A stretch of DNA of 56,942 nucleotides from Gammaproteobacteria bacterium (GTDB taxonomy: Bacteria > Pseudomonadota > Gammaproteobacteria > Xanthomonadales > Xanthomonadaceae): contig JANXRY010000067.1 in assembly GCA_025356635.1 (NCBI GenBank), forward strand, positions 1-56,942, given 5' to 3'. Below, piece after piece: positions 9,701-16,809 of the stretch (position 1 is its first letter; every line of letters starts with the position of its first letter). Made by a program: the position numbers and the translations under genes. The notes beneath the pieces are model-generated. The model had not been told where the DNA came from. It made no database searches and saw only the letters and a list, made by a program, of their open reading frames with translations.

Positions 9701-9850
9701 ATGATTTCCGGAATCGTCACCGCCATCCTGTTGGCCTGTTTCCTTGGCGGCACCGCCTGGGCCTATAGCGGCAAACGCAAATCGGAATTCGAAGAAGCGG
9801 CGCGGCTGCCACTCGAAGATAACGTTGGAAATTCGGAGAACGCGCCATGA
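9701..9850 (+). CDS. ccoQ: cbb3 oxidase subunit CcoQ (FixQ)
   Basis: CcoQ is a tiny single-helix protein that stabilises the cbb3 complex. The 49-residue product starts at the ATG at 9701, five bases after the ccoO stop. Its helix (ISGIVTAILLACFLGGTAWAY) is described here by position 2-22 and is followed by a charged cytoplasmic tail. Size, topology and position between ccoO and ccoP identify it; it overlaps ccoP by four bases. Confidence 0.88.
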   Translation: MISGIVTAILLACFLGGTAWAYSGKRKSEFEEAARLPLEDNVGNSENAP

Positions 9851-10740
9851 CCACGGGTTGGTCGATCTACGTCATTTTCCTGGTCGCGCTCAATATCGGC
9901 GGCGCGGCCTGGCTGCTCTGGTGGACGGCCAAACGCCGCCCTGGCGATCCGCCTTCGGACGCCACCAGCCATCACTGGGACGGCGACTTGACCGAATACA
10001 ACAAGCCATTGCCGAAATGGTGGATCAACCTGTTCTGGATCACCATCGTGTTCGGCATCGGCTACCTGGCCTGGTATCCGGGCCTCGGAAATTTCGCCGG
10101 CAAGGGTGGCTGGAGTTCGCGCGGCCAGCTGGCTGCCGAACAAGCGGCAGCCGAGAAGCAACTCGCTGCGACTTACGCCGCGTATGCGAACCAGCCGATC
10201 GACGCGATTGCCCGCGACCAGGGGGCGGTGACCACGGGCCGGCGGATCTTCGCCAACAATTGCGCGATGTGCCACGGCTCGGATGCACGCGGCGCCAAGG
10301 GCTTCCCGAACCTGAGCGACGACAAGTGGCAGTGGGGTGGCGCGCCCGAGCAGATCCTGGCGACCGTACTTGATGGCCACCAGGCGGCAATGCCGCCGTT
10401 CGGGGCCGCGCTCGGCGGCGACGCCAATATCACCGCCACCGCAGTCTACGTGCAGAGCTTGTCGGGCCTGCCGGTGGATCCGGCCTTGGCCAGCGCCGGG
10501 AAAGCGACCTTCGCCGGCATCTGCGCGGCCTGCCACGGACCTGAAGGCAAGGGCAATCCGGTGCTCGGCTCGGCCGACCTGACCGACGATTACTGGCTGT
10601 ACGGCAATCGCATCGAGGACATCCGCGGCGCCATCGAGAAAGGCCACAACGGCCAGATGCCGGCCTGGCGCCTGCAGTTGGGCGAAACTCGCAGCCGCCT
10701 CGTCGCCGCCTACGTATACTCCTTGTCGCATCGGCAGTAA
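9847..10740 (+). CDS. ccoP: cbb3-type cytochrome c oxidase subunit III (di-haem)
   Basis: CcoP is the di-haem cytochrome c subunit receiving electrons from soluble or membrane cytochrome c. The 297-residue protein has two N-terminal helices flanking the conserved HHWDGDLTEYNKPLPKWW segment. Two haem-binding motifs follow, CAMCH (139-143) and CAACH (226-230), each followed by its Met-ligand region (AAMPPFG and GQMPAW). It belongs to the ccoNOQP operon, with start/stop overlap to ccoQ. Confidence 0.97.
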   Translation: MTTGWSIYVIFLVALNIGGAAWLLWWTAKRRPGDPPSDATSHHWDGDLTEYNKPLPKWWINLFWITIVFGIGYLAWYPGLGNFAGKGGWSSRGQLAAEQAAAEKQLAATYAAYANQPIDAIARDQGAVTTGRRIFANNCAMCHGSDARGAKGFPNLSDDKWQWGGAPEQILATVLDGHQAAMPPFGAALGGDANITATAVYVQSLSGLPVDPALASAGKATFAGICAACHGPEGKGNPVLGSADLTDDYWLYGNRIEDIRGAIEKGHNGQMPAWRLQLGETRSRLVAAYVYSLSHRQ

Positions 10741-10756
10741 CAACCGGAGCGACACG

Positions 10757-11053
10757 ATGAGAATCGAGGCCGAACGCCCCTTCGACCACCCGCGCCGGCC
10801 GCTTGCGCAAAAGGTCGGGGCGATCCTGTGGCCCTCGTTCTTCGCCGCGGGCGTGGCGACCATGGTGTTTTTCGCCTTTGTCGATCCGTTGATGCTGCGC
10901 GACATTACCTTTCCCGGCGTGGAACTGAGCCGCGAGGCCGGCTACACCATCGCCTTCTTCCTGTTCTGGATCGCCACCGCGAGTTCGAGCCTGTTCACCT
11001 GGATCCTGCTGCGTCCGGCGAGCCGCTTCAACCGGCCGTTGAGCCGCGACTGA
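10757..11053 (+). CDS. Small two-helix membrane protein between ccoP and ccoG
   Basis: I do not recognise this 98-residue protein. It has a basic N-terminus, two predicted membrane helices (around KVGAILWPSFFAAGVATMVF and TIAFFLFWIATASSSLFTWI) with a short DP-containing loop, and a basic C-terminus (LLRPASRFNRPLSRD). It lies 16 bases after ccoP and 4 bases before ccoG, in the same direction. A likely ribosome-binding site (CCGGAGCG) precedes its ATG. The position suggests a role in assembly or stability of the cbb3 oxidase, but this is only context. Confidence 0.8.
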   Translation: MRIEAERPFDHPRRPLAQKVGAILWPSFFAAGVATMVFFAFVDPLMLRDITFPGVELSREAGYTIAFFLFWIATASSSLFTWILLRPASRFNRPLSRD

Positions 11054-11057
11054 GACC

Positions 11058-12629
11058 ATGCCGCGGCCCATTCCCAGCGAGTTGGTTCTAAACGAACCAG
11101 GCGACGACAGCGCGCTCTACGTTTCCGAACGCAAGATCTACCCACGCGAGGTCTCCGGCGTGTTCCAGCGCCTGCGCGTGCTGGCGGTGGTCGTGTTGCT
11201 CGGCATGTACTACGTCTTCCCGTGGCTGCAATGGGCCGGACGCCAGGCCGTGCTGTTCGACCTGCCGGCGCGCAAGTTCTACATCTTCGGGCTGAGCTTC
11301 TGGCCGCAGGATTTCTTCTTCCTGGCGCTGTTGCTGGTCATGGCCGGCCTTTCCTTGTTCTTCTTCACCGCGCTGGCCGGTCGCCTCTGGTGCGGATACG
11401 CCTGTCCGCAGACCGTGTGGACGGAAGTATTCCTGTGGATGGAACAATGGACCGAGGGCAATCGCGCCCAGCGCATGAAGCTCGACGCCGCGCACTGGTC
11501 GGCGAACAAGCTGCGCCGCAAATTGGCCAAGCATTCGCTGTGGTTGTTGTTTGCGCTTTGGACGGGCTTCACTTTCGTTGGTTTCTTCACGCCGATCCAT
11601 GGGCTGGCCGAGCGAATGGTTCCGTTCCAGTGGGGCGGCTGGGAATCATTCTGGGTGCTGTTCTACGCGCTGGCCACCTGGGGCAACGCCGGCGTGCTGC
11701 GCGAACAGGTCTGCAAATACATGTGCCCGTACGCGCGCTTCCAGAGCGCGATGTTCGACCGCAACACCCTGATCATCGCCTACGACCCGATGCGCGGCGA
11801 ACCGCGCGGCGCGCGCAAGAAAGGCACGCTGGCCAGCGTGCTCGAACGCGCCCGCGGCCTGCTGCCGGTCGATGTCGCCACCAGCACGGTGATCGCCGCC
11901 GCCCACCATCGCAGCGCCGCCGACTTGCGCCTGGGCGCGCGCGCCACCACCGCCCTGGCCGTGGACGATATGGCCGACCTCCCGGCGCCAGCGACTGCCG
12001 ATTCGCCCGAAGGCCTGGGCGACTGCATCGACTGCACGATCTGCGTGCAGGTCTGTCCGACCGGCATCGATATCCGCAATGGCCTGCAGTACGAGTGCAT
12101 CGCCTGCGGCGCCTGCATCGATGCCTGCGACACGGTGATGGACCGGATGGGCTATCGACCCGGGCTGATCCGCTACACCACCCAGAATGCCGTCGATGGC
12201 AAGCTCGTTCGCCTGTTGCGGCCGCGCATCGTTATCTACGCGCTGCTGCTGCTGGTGCTGCTTGGCGGCACCATCGGTGGCATCGCCCTGCGCAAGCCCC
12301 TCATCGTCGACGTGATACGCGACAAACAACTGTTCCGCCTTGACGACGATGGCGAGATCGAGAACAGCTACGTCCTGCGCCTGGTCAACAAGGAAGCGAA
12401 GGCGCATACCTTCGTCATCAGCCTGGAATCGAATGCTCCGCTCAAGCTCGATCTCGATCAGGACCACGTCCATGCCGCGCCCGAGGAAGTGCTGACCGTG
12501 CCGCTGACGGTCGAAGCGAAACCCGGATCGGTGCACGGCCGCGTCGACCTGCGCTTCGTCGTCCGCGACGCCGACACCGGCCTGGAAATCAAGGAAGTTT
12601 CGCGCTTCTTCGGTCCGGCCTCGCCATGA
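11058..12629 (+). CDS. ccoG: cbb3 oxidase accessory protein CcoG (FixG/RdxA)
   Basis: CcoG is a polyferredoxin-like membrane protein involved in cbb3 biogenesis, reported in Rhodobacter as a cupric reductase. The 523-residue protein begins with several membrane helices carrying WCGYACPQTVWTEVF and CKYMCPYARFQ. Two ferredoxin-type cysteine clusters follow (CIDCTICVQVCPTG and CIACGACIDACD, around residues 320-358). A further membrane helix and a C-terminal immunoglobulin-like FixG_C domain close the protein. It lies in the middle of the ccoG-fixH-ccoI-ccoS accessory block and overlaps the next gene by four bases. Confidence 0.95.
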   Translation: MPRPIPSELVLNEPGDDSALYVSERKIYPREVSGVFQRLRVLAVVVLLGMYYVFPWLQWAGRQAVLFDLPARKFYIFGLSFWPQDFFFLALLLVMAGLSLFFFTALAGRLWCGYACPQTVWTEVFLWMEQWTEGNRAQRMKLDAAHWSANKLRRKLAKHSLWLLFALWTGFTFVGFFTPIHGLAERMVPFQWGGWESFWVLFYALATWGNAGVLREQVCKYMCPYARFQSAMFDRNTLIIAYDPMRGEPRGARKKGTLASVLERARGLLPVDVATSTVIAAAHHRSAADLRLGARATTALAVDDMADLPAPATADSPEGLGDCIDCTICVQVCPTGIDIRNGLQYECIACGACIDACDTVMDRMGYRPGLIRYTTQNAVDGKLVRLLRPRIVIYALLLLVLLGGTIGGIALRKPLIVDVIRDKQLFRLDDDGEIENSYVLRLVNKEAKAHTFVISLESNAPLKLDLDQDHVHAAPEEVLTVPLTVEAKPGSVHGRVDLRFVVRDADTGLEIKEVSRFFGPASP

Positions 12630-12823
12630 ACGGGTCGCGCGCGCGCTCGGCAGGACCGGTGTTGTGGCTGATAGTCGGAATTCCACTGGCGACCATCGTC
12701 GGCGGCCTGGTTACCCTGTGGTTGGCCGCACAGGATGGCGAGAGTCATCGGGCGCCTGACCCTGCGCCGCAAACCACGAAAGCGCAGCACGAGACACAGC
12801 CGCTACCGGTGGCACCACCTTGA
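12626..12823 (+). CDS. Very short FixH-like protein
   Basis: The 65-residue product has one N-terminal helix (VLWLIVGIPLATIVGGLVTL) followed by a low-complexity Pro/Gln/Thr tail. Its position between ccoG and ccoI, and the resemblance of the helix to the N-terminal anchor of FixH/CcoH proteins, suggest it is a FixH relative. Usual FixH proteins are over twice as long and carry a periplasmic beta domain that is missing here. Start and stop codons overlap ccoG and ccoI, so the frame is in use. It may be a reduced form, with the copper-related function moved to another protein. Confidence 0.7.
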   Translation: MNGSRARSAGPVLWLIVGIPLATIVGGLVTLWLAAQDGESHRAPDPAPQTTKAQHETQPLPVAPP

Positions 12824-15198
12824 ACACGCTGGCGCTCGGCGCCGAAGCGGCCCTGGAAGCATCGGAGCGATCCTGTCGGCATTGTGGCGAAGTTGTCGCT
12901 GGCGCCGGCGGTGAATTCTGCTGCGCCGGTTGCGCCGCCGCGGCTGCCTGGATCCACGATGCCGGCCTCGATGACTACTATCGCCTGCGCAGTGCCGACG
13001 GCAACCGGATCGCGGTCGATGCCGAGGATTACCGGGCATGGGATCGCCCCGACGTGCAGCACGGCCACGTCAGCCAGAGCGACGAAGGGAGCGAGATTAC
13101 GCTTGCCGTGGAAGGACTTCGTTGCGCCGCCTGCGCCTGGTTGATCGATCGGGCGCTGATGCGCGAGCCCGGCGTCAACGCGGTCAGCGTCAATGCCGTC
13201 ACCGGCCGCCTGCGACTCGGCTGGCGACCCGAACTCACCGCGCTTTCCGCGTTGCTGCAACGCCTGGCGGGGCTCGGCTATCGACCGCACCTGGCGGGAG
13301 GCGCGGCGCTGGAGCGCGAACGCCGGCGCGAACGCAATCAGATGCTGCTGCGACTGGGGCTGGCCGTGCTGGCCACCACCCAGGCGATGATGTTTTCCGA
13401 GGCGTTGTACCTGGACAGCAATGGCACGATGCCGCACGCCACGCGCGACTTGTTCCGCTGGCTGACTTTCATGGTCTGCACGCCGGTGGTGTTCTACTCC
13501 GGCATGCCTTTCCTGGCCGGCATGGTGCGCGAGTTGCGCCTGCGCCATCCGGCCATGGACACGCTGGCGGCGAGTTCGATCCTGCTCGCGTATTTCGCCA
13601 GCCTCATCGAAACGCTGCGCGGCGGTCCGCACGTCTGGTTCGACGCGGCGGCGATGTTCGTGCTGTTCCTGCTGAGTGCGCGCTTGCTCGAACGCTTCGC
13701 CCGATTGCGCGCCGTCGCGCGGCTCGACCTGCTGGCTCGGGCGCAACCGGCGCTGGCCTGGCGAGTGCGCGAGGGACGCTCCGAGCAGGTGCCGATCCAC
13801 GACCTCGAAATCGGCGACGAAATCCGGGTGCAGGCCGATAGCCCGGTGCCGGCCGACGGTGTATTGCTCGATCCGCAAGCGGCCTTCGACGAATCCCTGC
13901 TCAGCGGCGAATCGGCCGCCTGCGGCAAACGCGTCGGCGACGCTGTTTACGCCGGCAGCGTCGCGTTGACGCAACCGGCCCGACTGCGCATCACCGGCGT
14001 GGGCACCCAGACCCGACTCTCCCAGATCCTGCGCCTGGTCGAGCGCGCGCAGGCGCAGCGGCCAGCGCTGGCGCGGAACGCGGATCGGATCGCGGGCTGG
14101 TTCGTCATCGCAATGTTTGCGCTGGCACTCGCGGCATTCGCATTCTGGTGGCCGCTGGACGGCGGCCGCGCATTCGCGGTCGCGCTGGCGGTACTGGTCG
14201 CCGCCTGCCCGTGCGCGCTGTCCTTGGCGGTGCCAGCGGCGCTGTCGGCGGCGAACGATGCGCTGGCGTGTCGCGGCGTGCTGGTGCTCGGCGCCGATGC
14301 GTTGGCGCGCCTCGCCGATGTCGACACCGTCCTGCTGGACAAGACCGGAACGCTCACCCAGGGTCAGCCGACGCTGGTGCGTACCGATACATTCGATGGC
14401 CGCGATGAATTCGAAGCACTGGCCGTGGCCGCGGCGCTCCAACGCGACAACCGGCATCCGCTGGCGCAGGCTTTCGCGCAACCGCCCAGTGTGGAAATGA
14501 CGAACCAATGCCTGCATCCGGGATTCGGCGTCGAAGGTCGGCACGCCGGTCACGGCTATCGCCTGGGCCGTGCGGATTTCGCTTGCGGGAATTCCGATGA
14601 CGGTGCGCTTTGGCTGTCCGAGGACGGACGCGCGCTGGCGCGCTTCGAGCTGGCCGATCCGCTGCGCAGCGACGCCGCCGCCACGATGTCGCGCTTGCGT
14701 GCGCTCGATTTGACCTTGCAGGTCGCCAGCGGCGACGCCGAACCGGCGGTCGGTTCGATCTGCGCGGAACTTGGCATCGACGACTACCGCGCACGGCAAA
14801 GCCCCGAGGAAAAGCTCGCGACGATCCGTCGACTGCAGGCGCGAGGGCGACGCGTGCTGATGCTCGGCGACGGCATCAACGACGCGCCGGTGCTGGCTGG
14901 CGCCGACGTTTCCATGGCGATGGGTCATGGCTCGGCGATGGCGCAGCGCAGCGCCGACATCCTGTTGCTGGGCAACGGCCTTTCCGCCATTCCCGAAGCG
15001 ATCTTGCTGGCGCGGCGGACGCGCCGGGTGATCCGGCAAAATTTCGGCTGGGCATTGGCCTACAACGCCGTCGCCGTCGGAATCGCCGCCAGCGGCTGGA
15101 TCCATCCGGGTTGGGCGGCGCTGGGCATGGCAGGATCCTCGCTCGGCGTCACCCTGAATGCGTTGCGCCTGGCGCGTGGGCCGGACGCCGCGCCATGA
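12820..15198 (+). CDS. ccoI: Copper-translocating P-type ATPase of cbb3 assembly (CcoI/FixI)
   Basis: CcoI is a P1B-type ATPase that exports copper needed to metallate cbb3 oxidase. The 792-residue protein opens with a cysteine-rich metal-binding segment (CRHCG...CCAGC). A heavy-metal-associated domain with GLRCAACAWLID follows. The core shows the membrane copper site AACPCALSL, the phosphorylation motif DKTGTLTQG and the hinge GDGINDAPVLAGADV. A TTG start at 12820 overlapping the fixH-like stop (TTGA) is chosen because no ATG or GTG lies before the first metal-binding motif; GGTGG eight bases upstream can serve as ribosome-binding site. Confidence 0.95.
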   Translation: MNTLALGAEAALEASERSCRHCGEVVAGAGGEFCCAGCAAAAAWIHDAGLDDYYRLRSADGNRIAVDAEDYRAWDRPDVQHGHVSQSDEGSEITLAVEGLRCAACAWLIDRALMREPGVNAVSVNAVTGRLRLGWRPELTALSALLQRLAGLGYRPHLAGGAALERERRRERNQMLLRLGLAVLATTQAMMFSEALYLDSNGTMPHATRDLFRWLTFMVCTPVVFYSGMPFLAGMVRELRLRHPAMDTLAASSILLAYFASLIETLRGGPHVWFDAAAMFVLFLLSARLLERFARLRAVARLDLLARAQPALAWRVREGRSEQVPIHDLEIGDEIRVQADSPVPADGVLLDPQAAFDESLLSGESAACGKRVGDAVYAGSVALTQPARLRITGVGTQTRLSQILRLVERAQAQRPALARNADRIAGWFVIAMFALALAAFAFWWPLDGGRAFAVALAVLVAACPCALSLAVPAALSAANDALACRGVLVLGADALARLADVDTVLLDKTGTLTQGQPTLVRTDTFDGRDEFEALAVAAALQRDNRHPLAQAFAQPPSVEMTNQCLHPGFGVEGRHAGHGYRLGRADFACGNSDDGALWLSEDGRALARFELADPLRSDAAATMSRLRALDLTLQVASGDAEPAVGSICAELGIDDYRARQSPEEKLATIRRLQARGRRVLMLGDGINDAPVLAGADVSMAMGHGSAMAQRSADILLLGNGLSAIPEAILLARRTRRVIRQNFGWALAYNAVAVGIAASGWIHPGWAALGMAGSSLGVTLNALRLARGPDAAP

Positions 15199-15362
15199 GA
15201 ATCCTGCTGGTGCTGATCCCGATTTCGCTGGTGCTGCTGGGCATCGCCATCGGCGCGTTTTTCTGGGCGGTGCGTCGCGGCCAGTTCGAAGACCTCGACA
15301 GCGCCGCGATCGATATCCTGCGCGACGACGACGCGCCAGCGCGGAAACACGATGCCGATTGA
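15195..15362 (+). CDS. ccoS: cbb3 oxidase maturation protein CcoS (FixS)
   Basis: CcoS is a small single-helix protein required for cofactor insertion into cbb3 oxidase. The 55-residue product has one helix (LLVLIPISLVLLGIAIGAFF) and the conserved WAVRRGQFEDLDSAA segment directly after it, including the QFEDLD hallmark. The ATG overlaps the ccoI stop (ATGA), and the 3' end overlaps the next gene by 11 bases. Confidence 0.93.
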   Translation: MRILLVLIPISLVLLGIAIGAFFWAVRRGQFEDLDSAAIDILRDDDAPARKHDAD

Positions 15363-16080
15363 CCTCATCGCGCTGGCTGCCGCACTGCTCAGCGGCCTGT
15401 TCGGCGGCGTGCACTGCCTGGCGATGTGTGGCGGCATCGCCACCGGATTTTCGGCAAGCACACGCTCAGGCTCCGCATTCCGGCATGCATTGCTGCTCAA
15501 CCTCGGCCGCATCGGCGGCTATACGCTGGCCGGCGCGATCGTCGGTGGTCTCGGTGGCGGCCTGTTGCGTGCGGCACGACTGGAAGGCATCGGCACCGGG
15601 GTGCGCGCGCTGGTCGGATTGGTATTGATATTCACGGCGGCGCGACTCTTGTTCCCGGCACCATTTCATGGCTTGACGCGACTCGGGCATTCGGCTTGGC
15701 AAGGCCTGCGGCCGCTGCGCGAGCGATTTATTCCCGATCACGGCGCGGCGCGGCCGCTGGTGCTCGGCGTGTTCTGGGGCTGGCTGCCCTGTGGTTTGAG
15801 CACAACTCTGCTGATGGCGGCATGGCTTGAGGCCAGCGCCTGGCATGGCGCCTTGCTGATGTTCGCGTTCGGGCTGGGCACGCTGCCCTTGATGACCGGT
15901 GTGAGCTGGAGCGGCGCGCATTTCGCACGCCGGCTGGCGCAACCGCGCTGGCGTGTCGCAGCAGCGACGCTAATCGCATTGGCGGGCATGCTCACGCTAT
16001 CGGCGCCGTGGTTGGCACATAACGCATCCGCACACCAGTGGCTGCAGGCGCTGGGTTGCCGCGCCGTGTCCGACGGCTAG
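15352..16080 (+). CDS. TauE/SafE-type (DsbD_2) membrane protein of the cbb3 cluster
   Basis: This 242-residue inner-membrane protein has about six helices. The conserved FGGVHCLAMCGGIATGF motif lies at its N-terminus and a second motif, GWLPCGLSTTLLMA, lies in mid-protein. Such proteins ('sulfite exporter TauE/SafE', DsbD_2 family) occur next to ccoS in many proteobacteria and are implicated in copper or thiol handling during cbb3 assembly rather than sulfite export. It overlaps ccoS at its start. Its stop overlaps the converging fnr stop, leaving no room for a separate terminator. Confidence 0.85.
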   Translation: MPIDLIALAAALLSGLFGGVHCLAMCGGIATGFSASTRSGSAFRHALLLNLGRIGGYTLAGAIVGGLGGGLLRAARLEGIGTGVRALVGLVLIFTAARLLFPAPFHGLTRLGHSAWQGLRPLRERFIPDHGAARPLVLGVFWGWLPCGLSTTLLMAAWLEASAWHGALLMFAFGLGTLPLMTGVSWSGAHFARRLAQPRWRVAAATLIALAGMLTLSAPWLAHNASAHQWLQALGCRAVSDG

Positions 16081-16808
16081 TTTCGATCGTGCGCCTGTGC
16101 GTCGAGCCTGGACGCGTCGAGAACGGTGATCTCGCGGCCGTTGACGGCGATCAGGCCCTCTTCCTGCATCTTGCCCAGGGTACGGCTGACCGTTTCGATC
16201 ACCAAGCCGAGATAACTGGCGATGTCCTCGCGGCTCATCGGCAATAGAAATCGTTCGCCGGAGCGGCCAAGCGCCCGGTAACGCGCCGATATCTGGTGCA
16301 GGAAAATCGCCATCCGCTCGTGCGCGTTGCGCCGGCCTAGCATCTCGATATGGCCCTGGTCGCGATTGATCCCCTGGCCGACGATACGCAACAACTGGTG
16401 CTGCAGCCCGGGCACTTGTTGCGCAACGGACTCGAGCTGCGCCAGCGGCACTTCGCAGACGTTGGCATGGGTCAGGGCCTGTGCGTCGCAGGCATGCTTG
16501 CCAGTGCCCAGGGCATCGAGCCCGAGCAGTTCGCCCGGCAAGTGGAAACCGATCACCTGCTGGTTGCCATCGCCATCCATCGCCAGGGTCTTGAAAGCGC
16601 CTTCGCGGGCAACGTACAAGGAACCGAGCGGCTGACCGGAATGGAACAAGGACTCGCCGCGCTGCAGTGGCCGCCGGTTCAGGACGATGCTGTCGAGTCG
16701 TTCGATGCCCTCGACGCCGATGCTGGCCGGCAGGCATAGCACCTGCAACGAGCACTGCGCGCAGCTGCGCCGGAGTTTCGCCAGGTCCAGGCCGGCATCC
16801 GCCGCCAT
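16077..16808 (-). CDS. fnr: Fnr-type oxygen-sensing transcriptional regulator (Crp/Fnr family)
   Basis: This is a global regulator that binds DNA when it carries an oxygen-labile [4Fe-4S] cluster. The 243-residue product has cysteines C16, C19 and C25 (SCAQCSLQVLC) and C118 (VCEVP), matching the four cluster ligands of E. coli Fnr. A cyclic-nucleotide-like sensor domain and a C-terminal helix-turn-helix follow (REDIASYLGLVIETVSRTLG), whose E..SR residues read TTGAT-type half-sites. The ATG at 16808 lies one base after the S9 peptidase stop (TGACATG); a longer start would lie inside that gene. It probably activates ccoN through the palindrome at 7563-7576. Confidence 0.94.
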   Translation of the reverse strand: MAADAGLDLAKLRRSCAQCSLQVLCLPASIGVEGIERLDSIVLNRRPLQRGESLFHSGQPLGSLYVAREGAFKTLAMDGDGNQQVIGFHLPGELLGLDALGTGKHACDAQALTHANVCEVPLAQLESVAQQVPGLQHQLLRIVGQGINRDQGHIEMLGRRNAHERMAIFLHQISARYRALGRSGERFLLPMSREDIASYLGLVIETVSRTLGKMQEEGLIAVNGREITVLDASRLDAQAHDRN

Positions 16809-16809
16809 G

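Noticed and set aside
12745-15414. Long open frame (about 890 codons) on the minus strand opposite ccoI
   Set aside because: It mirrors a fully recognisable P-type ATPase. The translation is Arg/Gln/His-rich with no domain, as expected of a high-GC shadow frame.
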